This document shows positions 14,514-22,590 of a stretch of 64,000 nucleotides of DNA, piece by piece; the stretch's first letter is position 1, and each line of letters begins with the position of its first letter. Source of the DNA: Enterobacter cloacae (lineage in GTDB: Bacteria; Pseudomonadota; Gammaproteobacteria; Enterobacterales; Enterobacteriaceae); NCBI GenBank assembly GCA_014169315.1, contig AP022133.1:4092001-4156000 (forward strand), given 5' to 3'. A program made the translations under genes and the position numbers. Below the pieces are notes generated by a model. The model did no database searches and was not told the origin of the DNA. It saw nothing but the letters and a program-made list of their open reading frames with translations.

Positions 14514-15113
14514 GTGCGTTTAACCGCAAAGCAGATAACCTGGCTGAAAGTCATCTTACATTTAGCAGGATTGCTTCCTTTTATCTGGCTATTCTGGGCC
14601 ACCAGCCACGGCCTCTTTAGCGCTGACCCGGCAAAAGATATTCAGCACTTCACCGGTAGGATGGCTCTGAAATTTTTACTGGCAACCTTGCTGGTATCAC
14701 CGCTAGCGCGCTACGCTAAGCAGCCATTATTGATACGAACCCGTCGGCTTTTGGGGCTATGGTGCTTTGCCTGGGCCACGCTGCATCTGACCAGTTACGC
14801 GCTGCTGGAGTTAGGGATTAACAACCTGGCACTGCTGGGTCGCGAACTGGTGACGCGTCCTTATCTGACGTTAGGTATCGTCAGCTGGCTGGTTTTACTG
14901 GCATTAGCGCTGACATCAACGCAGTTTGCGCAGCGAAAACTGGGCAGGCGCTGGCAACTGCTGCACAACTTCGTCTATCTTGTCGCGATCCTCGCCCCCA
15001 TCCATTACCTGTGGTCGGTGAAGATCCTCTCCCCGCAGCCGATCCTCTATGCGCTGCTGGCTCTGGCGCTTTTAGCGTGGCGTTATAAGAAGTTCCGCCA
15101 GTGGTTGCGATAG
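14514..15113 (+). CDS. msrQ: MsrP electron-donor heme membrane subunit MsrQ
   Basis: MsrQ is a heme- and flavin-binding membrane protein that passes electrons from the quinone pool or cytosolic flavin reductase to MsrP. It starts with GTG immediately after the msrP stop, giving 199 residues and about six membrane segments. Histidines suited to heme binding lie in the segments ([35 protein letters not shown]). The abutting arrangement with msrP shows one operon. Confidence 0.95.
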   Translation: MRLTAKQITWLKVILHLAGLLPFIWLFWATSHGLFSADPAKDIQHFTGRMALKFLLATLLVSPLARYAKQPLLIRTRRLLGLWCFAWATLHLTSYALLELGINNLALLGRELVTRPYLTLGIVSWLVLLALALTSTQFAQRKLGRRWQLLHNFVYLVAILAPIHYLWSVKILSPQPILYALLALALLAWRYKKFRQWLR

Positions 15114-15347
15114 TTCGCGAAACTGTGCGTTTTCCCGCAGATTGCTTATCAACCGCGAATCTTTTTCGGATAGCGGTTGATAATCTTCCCTGATAAGACC
15201 AGTATTTAGCTGCCAAATGCTACGAAATCGTTATAATGTGCGACTTCGGTTTTCCGAACGGGGGTTTTAGGCCTCTGAAAAGATGACAATCGTGCTTTGA
15301 AGGTATATTTTGTTTTTTACCGGAAAATCACAGGAGATAGCGGCATA
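15114..15347 (+). promoter_or_regulatory. Leader and likely promoter of aroQ-accBC
   Basis: This 234-base gap holds a clear -10 hexamer TATAAT at 15232-15237 with a weak -35 about 17 bases upstream, then a C/G-rich leader. The aroQ ribosome site AGGAG lies at 15332-15336. The segment resembles the E. coli accB promoter region, so aroQ appears to sit inside the old accBC leader. The promoter call rests on the -10 alone. Confidence 0.5.
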
Positions 15348-15800
15348 ATGGCTGATAAATTCCAGATCTTAGTTTTGAACGGACCGAACCTGAACATGCT
15401 CGGTACCCGTGAGCCAGAGAAGTATGGCACGCTGACATTGAGTGAAATTGTTAACCGTCTTGGCACGGAAGCAGCCTCACTGAATGTAGATTTGGACCAT
15501 TTTCAGTCAAACGCGGAGTACGCACTCATCGACCGTATTCATCAGGCTAAAGACAACGTGGACTATATCCTGATCAATCCGGCCGCGTTTACGCACACCA
15601 GTGTTGCTATTCGCGACGCACTGCTCGCGGTAAGTATCCCGTTTATCGAGATCCACCTGAGTAACGTGCACGCCCGAGAGCCGTTCCGCCATCATTCCTA
15701 CCTTTCGGATATCGCCGCTGGCGTTATCTGCGGGCTGGGCGCTGACGGTTATTCATACGCTTTACAGACAGCGGTAAAACGTTTGTCACAATCACACTAA
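15348..15800 (+). CDS. aroQ: Type II 3-dehydroquinate dehydratase AroQ
   Basis: AroQ dehydrates 3-dehydroquinate to 3-dehydroshikimate in the shikimate pathway. The start at [12 protein letters not shown] follows AGGAG and gives 150 residues, the usual type II length; the open frame extends 17 codons further upstream without a good ribosome site. The family motifs are present: [42 protein letters not shown] and [17 protein letters not shown]. It is 21 bases upstream of accB. E. coli K-12 uses the unrelated type I enzyme AroD instead. Confidence 0.96.
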   Translation: MADKFQILVLNGPNLNMLGTREPEKYGTLTLSEIVNRLGTEAASLNVDLDHFQSNAEYALIDRIHQAKDNVDYILINPAAFTHTSVAIRDALLAVSIPFIEIHLSNVHAREPFRHHSYLSDIAAGVICGLGADGYSYALQTAVKRLSQSH

Positions 15801-15821
15801 ACAAGAGTACGGAACCCACTC

Positions 15822-16283
15822 ATGGATATTCGTAAGATTAAAAAACTGATCGAGCTGGTTGAAGAATCAGGTATCTCCGAACTGGAAATTTCTGAAGGCG
15901 AAGAGTCTGTACGCATCAGCCGTGCAGCGCCAGCCGCTAGCTTCCCGGTAATGCAGCAAGCTTACGCTGCGCCAGTGCAGCAGCCTATGCTCTCCGCAGC
16001 CGTTGCGCCAGCAGCAGAAGCCGCGCCTGCAGCCGCTGCAGAAATCAGTGGTCACATCGTACGTTCCCCAATGGTTGGTACTTTCTACCGCACCCCAAGC
16101 CCGGACGCGAAAGCGTTCATCGAAGTGGGTCAGAAAGTCAATGTAGGCGATACCCTGTGCATCGTTGAAGCCATGAAAATGATGAACCAGATCGAAGCAG
16201 ACAAATCAGGTACTGTGAAAGCGATTCTGGTCGAAAGTGGTCAGCCGGTAGAATTTGACGAGCCGCTGGTCGTCATCGAGTAA
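15822..16283 (+). CDS. accB: Biotin carboxyl carrier protein AccB
   Basis: AccB carries biotin for acetyl-CoA carboxylase, which makes malonyl-CoA for fatty acids. The 153 residues comprise an N-terminal helical part, an Ala/Pro-rich linker at about 36-75 and the biotinyl domain with EAMKMMN, where K119 is the biotinylated lysine. The linker is slightly shorter than in E. coli (156 residues). accC follows 10 bases later. Confidence 0.98.
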
Positions 16284-16293
16284 CGAGGCGAAC

Positions 16294-17643
16294 ATGCTGG
16301 ATAAAATTGTTATCGCCAACCGCGGCGAGATCGCACTGCGTATTCTTCGTGCCTGCAAAGAGCTGGGTATTAAGACTGTCGCTGTGCACTCAAGCGCGGA
16401 TCGCGATTTAAAACACGTATTGCTCGCGGATGAGACGGTCTGTATTGGCCCGGCTCCGTCCGTAAAAAGCTATCTGAATATCCCGGCTATCATCAGCGCC
16501 GCTGAAATCACTGGCGCGGTGGCAATCCATCCGGGTTATGGCTTCCTCTCTGAGAACGCCAACTTTGCTGAGCAGGTTGAACGCTCAGGCTTCATCTTCA
16601 TCGGCCCGAAAGCTGACACTATCCGCCTGATGGGCGACAAAGTGTCTGCAATCACCGCCATGAAGAAAGCCGGTGTACCAACCGTACCCGGCTCTGACGG
16701 CCCTCTGACCGACGATATGGATGCTAACCGTGCTCATGCTAAACGCATTGGCTACCCGGTTATCATCAAAGCGTCTGGCGGTGGCGGCGGCCGCGGTATG
16801 CGCGTTGTGCGCAGCGATGCTGAACTGGCTCAGTCCATCTCCATGACCAAAGCTGAAGCGAAAGCCGCTTTCAGCAATGACATGGTGTACATGGAAAAAT
16901 ACCTGGAAAACCCACGCCACATCGAAATTCAGGTGCTGGCTGACGGTCAGGGTAACGCTATCTATCTGGCAGAACGTGACTGCTCCATGCAGCGTCGTCA
17001 CCAGAAAGTGGTCGAAGAAGCACCAGCACCGGGCATTACCCCGGAACTGCGTCGCTACATCGGCGAGCGTTGCTCCAAAGCGTGTGTCGATATCGGCTAT
17101 CGCGGCGCGGGTACCTTTGAGTTCCTGTTCGAAAACGGCGAGTTCTACTTCATTGAGATGAACACCCGTATTCAGGTTGAACACCCGGTTACCGAAATGA
17201 TCACCGGCGTTGACCTGATCAAGGAACAGCTGCGTATTGCAGCGGGTCAGCCTCTGTCCATCAAACAGGAAGAAGTTGTGGTTAAAGGCCATGCGGTAGA
17301 ATGCCGTATCAACGCCGAAGACCCGAATACCTTCCTGCCAAGCCCGGGTAAAATCACGCGTTTCCACGCGCCGGGTGGCTTTGGTGTACGTTGGGAGTCT
17401 CATATCTACGCCGGTTACACCGTACCGCCGTACTATGACTCAATGATCGGTAAACTTATTTGCTACGGCGAAAACCGTGATGTGGCAATTGCCCGCATGA
17501 AGAACGCCCTGCAGGAGTTGATCATCGACGGTATCAAAACCAATATTGACCTGCAGATGCGCATCATGAGCGATGAGCACTTCCAGAATGGTGGGACTAA
17601 CATCCACTATCTTGAGAAGAAACTCGGTATGTACGAGAAGTAA
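16294..17643 (+). CDS. accC: Biotin carboxylase AccC
   Basis: AccC carboxylates AccB-biotin with ATP and bicarbonate. The start ATG at 16294 ([14 protein letters not shown]) follows GAGGCG and gives 449 residues, the E. coli length. The ATP-grasp glycine loop [14 protein letters not shown] and the catalytic stretch [18 protein letters not shown] are present. It is the last gene of aroQ-accB-accC, closed by a strong terminator. Confidence 0.98.
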   Translation: MLDKIVIANRGEIALRILRACKELGIKTVAVHSSADRDLKHVLLADETVCIGPAPSVKSYLNIPAIISAAEITGAVAIHPGYGFLSENANFAEQVERSGFIFIGPKADTIRLMGDKVSAITAMKKAGVPTVPGSDGPLTDDMDANRAHAKRIGYPVIIKASGGGGGRGMRVVRSDAELAQSISMTKAEAKAAFSNDMVYMEKYLENPRHIEIQVLADGQGNAIYLAERDCSMQRRHQKVVEEAPAPGITPELRRYIGERCSKACVDIGYRGAGTFEFLFENGEFYFIEMNTRIQVEHPVTEMITGVDLIKEQLRIAAGQPLSIKQEEVVVKGHAVECRINAEDPNTFLPSPGKITRFHAPGGFGVRWESHIYAGYTVPPYYDSMIGKLICYGENRDVAIARMKNALQELIIDGIKTNIDLQMRIMSDEHFQNGGTNIHYLEKKLGMYEK

Positions 17644-17659
17644 GACTGCTGCAACGCTA

Positions 17660-17685
17660 AAAGGCCGGATTATCCGGCCTTTTTT
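17660..17685 (+). terminator. Terminator after accC
   Basis: AAGGCCGGA and TCCGGCCTT form a GC-rich hairpin with a three-base loop, followed by a run of T. This is a standard Rho-independent terminator 17 bases past the accC stop. Confidence 0.9.
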
Positions 17686-17751
17686 ATTTCTGGGGATTGC
17701 AAAGCCCCATCATGTACAATCCCCGCTTTCTTCATCCACAAGGGACAAAAA

Positions 17752-17994
17752 ATGGACAAGCGTTTTGTTCAGGCCCATAAAGAAGCGCGCTGGGCGCTGT
17801 GGCTGACCCTTCTCTATCTTGCCGCTTGGTTAGTAACTGCTTACTTACCAGATTCAGCTGTTGGTATTACCGGCCTGCCGCACTGGTTTGAAATGGCGTG
17901 TCTGCTGGTACCGTTGATTTTTGTTCTGCTCAGCTGGCTGATGGTGCGCTTTATCTTCCGTGATTTTTCGCTGGAGGATAATGATGCAAACTGA
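17752..17994 (+). CDS. yhdT: Inner-membrane protein YhdT
   Basis: This is an 80-residue protein with two hydrophobic segments at about residues 16-38 and 47-68 and a conserved PDSAVGITGLPHWFEM loop. It belongs to the DUF997 family, always found beside panF; its function is unknown. It overlaps the start of panF by 11 bases, so the two are translationally coupled and may act together. The start follows a weak ribosome site in CAAGGGACAAAA. Confidence 0.9.
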   Translation: MDKRFVQAHKEARWALWLTLLYLAAWLVTAYLPDSAVGITGLPHWFEMACLLVPLIFVLLSWLMVRFIFRDFSLEDNDAN

Positions 17995-19435
17995 AATCAT
18001 CACCGTGCTGGTTATCTATTTAATTGTGGTGTTTGGTCTCTCTTTCTACGCCATGCGCAAGCGCAGCACCGGGTCGTTCCTGAGCGAATATTTCCTCGGC
18101 AGCCGTTCGATGGGCGGATTCGTGCTGGCCATGACGCTGACCGCCACCTATGTGAGCGCCAGTTCGTTTATCGGTGGGCCGGGTGCCGCTTACAAGTACG
18201 GGCTGGGCTGGGTATTGTTGGCGATGATTCAGGTACCGACCATCTGGCTGTCGCTGGGGATTCTGGGCAAAAAATTTGCCATTCTCGCCCGCCGCTACAA
18301 CGCCATTACGCTTAACGACATGCTGCAGGCACGTTACCAGAGCCGTGCAGTGGTCTGGATTGCCAGTATCAGCCTGATTGTCGCCTTTGTGGGTGCAATT
18401 GCCGTCCAGTTCATCGGTGGTGCGCGTTTACTGGAAACCGCCGCCGGAATTAAGTACGAAACCGGGTTGCTCATCTTCGGGATCACCATTGCGCTGTATA
18501 CCGCGTTTGGCGGCTTCCGCGCCAGCGTGCTAAACGACACGATGCAAGGCATGGTCATGCTGATTGGTACCCTGGTACTGCTGGTTGGGGTGATCTATGC
18601 GGCAGGCGGTTTACACAATGCAGTACAAACGCTTGAGCAGATTGACCCTAAACTGGTGAGCCCACACGGTGCTGACGATATTCTGACGCCTGCCTTTATG
18701 ACATCCTTCTGGGTTCTGGTCTGCTTCGGTGTCATTGGCCTGCCGCACACAGCCGTACGCTGTATCTCCTATAAAGACAGCAAAGCCGTTCATCGTGGCA
18801 TTGTGATTGGTACCATTGTCGTGGCATTGCTGATGCTGGGGATGCATCTGGCTGGCGCGCTGGGACGTGCTGTATTACCGCACCTGAGCGTGCCGGATCA
18901 GGTGATCCCAACGCTGATGGTCGAGGTTCTTCCACCGTGGGCCGCCGGGCTGTTCCTCGCCGCGCCAATGGCGGCAATCATGTCCAATGTGAACGCACAT
19001 CTGTTGCAGGCTTCAGCCACAATTATCAAAGATCTGTGGCTCAGCGCGCGTCCGGCTAAAATGCATAATGAGCATAAGCTGAAACGCATCTCCACCTGGA
19101 CAACGTTAGTGCTCGGCATCCTGATGATGTTAGCCGCATGGCGTCCGCCAGAGATGATTATCTGGCTGAACCTGCTGGCCTTCGGCGGGCTGGAAGCTGT
19201 CTTCCTCTGGCCACTGGTGCTTGGCCTCTACTGGGAGCGCGCAAATGCTGCCGGAGCGCTGAGCGGAATGATTGTCGGCGGCGTGCTCTATGCCGCCCTC
19301 GCAACGTTTAAAATTCAGTATCTGGGCTTCCATCCCATTGTGCCTGCGTTACTGTTAAGTTTACTGGCGTTTGTGGTGGGGAACCGTTTCGGTCAACCCG
19401 TCCCACAGCCCGCTATGATTTCTACTGATAAATAA
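17984..19435 (+). CDS. panF: Sodium/pantothenate symporter PanF
   Basis: PanF takes up pantothenate, the CoA precursor, with sodium ions. The start at [12 protein letters not shown] gives 483 residues, the E. coli length, and follows GGAGG; a second ATG lies one codon upstream. The protein is a solute:sodium symporter with about 13 membrane segments; family landmarks include [19 protein letters not shown] and [16 protein letters not shown]. It sits between yhdT and prmA. Confidence 0.96.
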   Translation: MQTEIITVLVIYLIVVFGLSFYAMRKRSTGSFLSEYFLGSRSMGGFVLAMTLTATYVSASSFIGGPGAAYKYGLGWVLLAMIQVPTIWLSLGILGKKFAILARRYNAITLNDMLQARYQSRAVVWIASISLIVAFVGAIAVQFIGGARLLETAAGIKYETGLLIFGITIALYTAFGGFRASVLNDTMQGMVMLIGTLVLLVGVIYAAGGLHNAVQTLEQIDPKLVSPHGADDILTPAFMTSFWVLVCFGVIGLPHTAVRCISYKDSKAVHRGIVIGTIVVALLMLGMHLAGALGRAVLPHLSVPDQVIPTLMVEVLPPWAAGLFLAAPMAAIMSNVNAHLLQASATIIKDLWLSARPAKMHNEHKLKRISTWTTLVLGILMMLAAWRPPEMIIWLNLLAFGGLEAVFLWPLVLGLYWERANAAGALSGMIVGGVLYAALATFKIQYLGFHPIVPALLLSLLAFVVGNRFGQPVPQPAMISTDK

Positions 19436-19446
19436 AGAGTTTTGCC

Positions 19447-20328
19447 ATGCCGTGGATCCAACTAAAACTGAATACAACCGGTGCTAACGCCGAAGAGCTG
19501 AGCGATGCGCTGATGGAGGCCGGTTCGGTCTCTATCACCTTCCAGGACACGCATGATACGCCAGTCTTTGAGCCGCTGCCGGGCGAGACGCGCCTGTGGG
19601 GCGATACCGACGTTATTGGCCTGTTCGATGCAGAAACCGATATGAAAGAGGTTGTCGCCATTCTGGAAAACCACCCGCTGCTGGGCGTGGGCTTCGTGCA
19701 TAAAATTGAGCAACTGGAAGACAAAGACTGGGAACGCGAGTGGATGGATAACTTCCACCCGATGCAGTTCGGCAAGCGCCTGTGGATCTGTCCGAGCTGG
19801 CGTGAAGTTCCCGATGCCAGTGCGGTCAACGTGATGCTTGATCCAGGTCTGGCATTTGGTACCGGCACTCACCCAACAACGTCCCTGTGCCTGCAGTGGC
19901 TGGATGGCCTGGATCTGGACGGCAAGACGGTGATCGACTTCGGCTGTGGATCCGGGATCCTCGCCATTGCGGCACTGAAACTGGGTGCGGCGAAAGCCAT
20001 CGGGATCGATATCGATCCGCAGGCAATTCAGGCCAGCCGCGATAACGCAGAGCGTAATGGTGTATCCGACCGTCTGGAACTCTATCTGCCGGACGCACAG
20101 CCAGAGGCCATGAAAGCCGATGTCGTGGTCGCTAACATTCTGGCAGGCCCATTGCGTGAACTGGCACCGTTAATCAGCGTGCTGCCCGTTGAAGGCGGTC
20201 TGCTGGGGCTTTCTGGTATCCTGGCAAGCCAGGCAGACAGCGTTTGCGAAGCCTATGCCGATCTGTTCGCGCTCGACCCGGTGGTTGAGAAAGAAGAGTG
20301 GTGCCGTATTACTGGTCGTAAAAAATAA
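19447..20328 (+). CDS. prmA: Ribosomal protein L11 methyltransferase PrmA
   Basis: PrmA trimethylates several amino groups of ribosomal protein L11 using S-adenosylmethionine. The 293 residues have an N-terminal L11-recognition domain (about 1-55) and a class I methyltransferase domain with motif [17 protein letters not shown] and the motif [12 protein letters not shown]. It begins 11 bases after panF and is the last gene of its group. Confidence 0.97.
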   Translation: MPWIQLKLNTTGANAEELSDALMEAGSVSITFQDTHDTPVFEPLPGETRLWGDTDVIGLFDAETDMKEVVAILENHPLLGVGFVHKIEQLEDKDWEREWMDNFHPMQFGKRLWICPSWREVPDASAVNVMLDPGLAFGTGTHPTTSLCLQWLDGLDLDGKTVIDFGCGSGILAIAALKLGAAKAIGIDIDPQAIQASRDNAERNGVSDRLELYLPDAQPEAMKADVVVANILAGPLRELAPLISVLPVEGGLLGLSGILASQADSVCEAYADLFALDPVVEKEEWCRITGRKK

Positions 20329-20337
20329 TCTTCTTCT

Positions 20338-20359
20338 GGCGTGGTCATCTGACCACGCC
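20338..20359 (+). terminator. Hairpin after prmA
   Basis: GGCGTGGTCA and TGACCACGCC form a perfect inverted repeat 9 bases past the prmA stop. No T-run follows, so termination at this site would be weak or Rho-dependent. Confidence 0.4.
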
Positions 20360-20746
20360 CACCTCTGCCTGTATATTTCCCCCGCTCCTGACCCTCTCTG
20401 CGGAGCAACTGGCGAAATTCACCCATACGATGCAGCATGACAACAACCGCCCGGTGCAGCCGCTTCATGGCCGCGTCATTGTTGAATAACGTACATTTTT
20501 CGCACTGAGATCATGTTCTAAAATGCGATGCAGATCGCAAAGATGCGGGATAATCTGCTGCTAAAAACAGCAGATTATCCCGATCAAGTGATTCATTTAT
20601 TCAGAAATGATGAGAAGTTACGGGAAATTGTAAGCGACCATAAAATAACCTAATCAACATAACATAATGATTTAAATAATGAATAATTCTCACCAGAACG
20701 GCTGAGCGGCGATTCCTTGATCTACAACAGAGGATTGTTCAAAGTT
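20360..20746. other. Gene-free stretch between prmA and dusB
   Basis: This stretch holds no recognisable gene. It contains an open, protein-like run ending at TAA 20487-20489 (LSAEQLAKFTHTM, then QHDNNRPVQPLHGRVIVE). This could be a gene remnant but was not identified. A perfect 14-base-pair hairpin lies at 20547-20581. An AT-rich tract at about 20600-20700 leads into the dusB-fis promoter and may hold Fis sites. Confidence 0.4.
20547..20581. repeat. Perfect 14-bp inverted repeat
   Basis: GGGATAATCTGCTG and CAGCAGATTATCCC flank a seven-base loop CTAAAAA. No U-tract follows on either strand, so this is not an ordinary terminator. Its role is unknown. Confidence 0.85.
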
Positions 20747-20751
20747 TGGCC

Positions 20752-20780
20752 TTTCATCTCGTGCAAAAAATGCGTAATAT
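20752..20780 (+). promoter_or_regulatory. dusB-fis promoter
   Basis: TTTCAT (20752-20757) and TAATAT (20775-20780) are spaced 17 bases apart and followed by a GC-rich discriminator ACGCCGCC. This matches the layout of the E. coli fis promoter, which is growth-rate and ppGpp controlled and autorepressed by Fis. The control is known for E. coli and inferred here. Confidence 0.8.
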
Positions 20781-20819
20781 ACGCCGCCTTGCAGTCACAG
20801 TATGGTCATTTCTTAACTC

Positions 20820-21785
20820 ATGCGCATCGGACACCACCAGCTCAGAAATCGCCTGATCGCAGCCCCTATGGCAGGTATTACCGACCGGCCGTTCAGGACG
20901 CTGTGCTATGAGATGGGAGCAGGTTTAACCGTATCCGAGATGATGTCGTCTAACCCGCAGGTGTGGGAAAGCGATAAGTCCCGCCTTCGGATGGTGCACA
21001 TTGATGAACCCGGTATTCGCACCGTGCAAATTGCCGGAAGCGTACCTGAAGAAATGGCAGATGCCGCGCGTATCAACGTGGAAAGTGGTGCCCAGATTAT
21101 TGATATCAATATGGGTTGCCCGGCCAAGAAAGTGAATCGCAAGCTTGCAGGTTCAGCCCTTCTGCAATACCCCGATCAGGTGAAGTCAATCCTGACGGCG
21201 GTTGTCAGCGCAGTGGACGTCCCTGTTACGTTGAAGATTCGCACGGGTTGGTCGCCGGAACACCGTAACTGTGTAGAGATTGCCCAACTGGCCGAAGACT
21301 GTGGCATTCAGGCCCTGACCATTCATGGACGCACCCGCGCCTGTTTGTTCAATGGTGACGCTGAATACGACAGCATTCGGGCAGTTAAGCAGAAAGTTTC
21401 CATTCCGATTATCGCGAATGGTGACATTACTGACCCGCTTAAAGCCAGAGCTGTGCTCGACTATACGGGAGCTGATGCTCTGATGATAGGACGTGCCGCT
21501 CAGGGAAGACCCTGGATCTTTCGGGAAATCCAGCATTATCTGGACACTGGGGAGCTGCTTGCTCCACTGCCGCTGGCAGAGGTTAAGCGCTTGCTTTGTT
21601 CGCATGTTCGGGAATTGCATGACTTTTATGGTCAGGCAAAAGGGTACCGAATTGCGCGTAAACACGTCTCCTGGTATCTCCAGGAGCACGCTCCAGATGA
21701 CCAGTTTCGGCGCACATTCAACGCCATAGAGGATGCCAGCGAACAGCTGGAGGCGTTGGAGGCATACTTCGAAAATCTTGCGTAA
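20820..21785 (+). CDS. dusB: tRNA-dihydrouridine synthase B
   Basis: DusB reduces uridine 17 of tRNA to dihydrouridine with FMN and NADPH. The 321 residues form a TIM-barrel with [18 protein letters not shown], where C100 is the catalytic cysteine, and [12 protein letters not shown] near the phosphate site. It is the first gene of the dusB-fis operon, 23 bases upstream of fis, and starts about 30 bases after the promoter with no clear Shine-Dalgarno; weak translation of the upstream dusB frame is known in E. coli. Confidence 0.97.
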   Translation: MRIGHHQLRNRLIAAPMAGITDRPFRTLCYEMGAGLTVSEMMSSNPQVWESDKSRLRMVHIDEPGIRTVQIAGSVPEEMADAARINVESGAQIIDINMGCPAKKVNRKLAGSALLQYPDQVKSILTAVVSAVDVPVTLKIRTGWSPEHRNCVEIAQLAEDCGIQALTIHGRTRACLFNGDAEYDSIRAVKQKVSIPIIANGDITDPLKARAVLDYTGADALMIGRAAQGRPWIFREIQHYLDTGELLAPLPLAEVKRLLCSHVRELHDFYGQAKGYRIARKHVSWYLQEHAPDDQFRRTFNAIEDASEQLEALEAYFENLA

Positions 21786-21808
21786 TGAAATAAAGAGCTG
21801 ACAGAACT

Positions 21809-22105
21809 ATGTTCGAACAACGCGTAAATTCTGACGTACTGACCGTTTCCACCGTTAACTCTCAGGATCAGGTAACTCAAAAGCCCCTGCGTGACTCGGT
21901 TAAACAGGCACTGAAGAACTATTTTGCTCAACTGAATGGTCAGGATGTTAATGACCTGTATGAGCTGGTACTGGCTGAAGTTGAACAGCCACTGTTGGAC
22001 ATGGTGATGCAATACACCCGCGGTAACCAAACCCGCGCTGCGCTGATGATGGGTATCAACCGTGGTACTCTGCGTAAGAAACTGAAAAAATACGGCATGA
22101 ACTAA
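21809..22105 (+). CDS. fis: Nucleoid-associated regulator Fis
   Basis: Fis is an abundant DNA-bending protein of fast growth that activates rRNA promoters and shapes the nucleoid. The 98-residue protein matches E. coli Fis in length. It has an N-terminal beta-hairpin arm, a helical dimer core and a C-terminal helix-turn-helix ([20 protein letters not shown]). The rRNA operon downstream in this window is a likely target. Confidence 0.99.
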
Positions 22106-22130
22106 TTTCGATTAGCTAATTGCTTGTTTA

Positions 22131-22166
22131 AAAAGGCGCTCTTCGGCATGGGGAAGCGCCTTTTTT
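22131..22166 (+). terminator. Terminator after fis
   Basis: AAAAGGCGCT and AGCGCCTTTT pair around a loop and are followed by TTATT. This is a good Rho-independent terminator 25 bases after the fis stop. Confidence 0.85.
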
Positions 22167-22284
22167 ATTGCCCGCATTCACGACCGTCAACGCTTTGTAA
22201 ACCTTCTCTTTTCTCGCTTTTAAACCGCCGCGTTTCGTGTATATTTCCACCACCTTACAGGTTCTCTTCTCCCGGAATGACACA

Positions 22285-22449
22285 ATGATTCGTAAATACT
22301 GGTGGCTCGTGGTCTTTGCTATCTCCGTTTTCATTTTCGATGCGTTGCTGATGCAATGGATTGAACTAATGAGCACCGAAACCGATAAGTGTCGTAATAT
22401 GAATTCCGTGAATCCACTCAAACTCGTCAACTGTTCTGAGCTCGACTAA
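22285..22449 (+). CDS. yhdU: Small membrane protein YhdU
   Basis: This is a 54-residue protein starting MIRKYWWLVVFAI with one hydrophobic segment at about residues 5-22, followed by a polar tail with two cysteines. It resembles E. coli YhdU, which I recall as about five residues longer at the C terminus; the function is unknown. The start follows TTCTCCCGGAATGAC with a poor ribosome site. An upstream in-frame ATG at 22237 is less likely. Confidence 0.75.
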   Translation: MIRKYWWLVVFAISVFIFDALLMQWIELMSTETDKCRNMNSVNPLKLVNCSELD

Positions 22450-22590
22450 CCTCCTGACATCACCTATAACTTTGTTATCACACATAAAATTAAGGGCTTT
22501 AAATCACTTTTAGTCGTTATCTGACGGTGATAATGTCTCAGCCCTTCCGAACCACTCTAGCGTAACGCCTCTCAACGAGTAGAACAGACC

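Noticed and set aside
22128..22430. A 100-codon minus-strand frame between fis and the c-di-GMP gene
   Set aside because: It crosses the fis terminator and is antisense to yhdU, which has a recognisable homologue; no ribosome site was seen.
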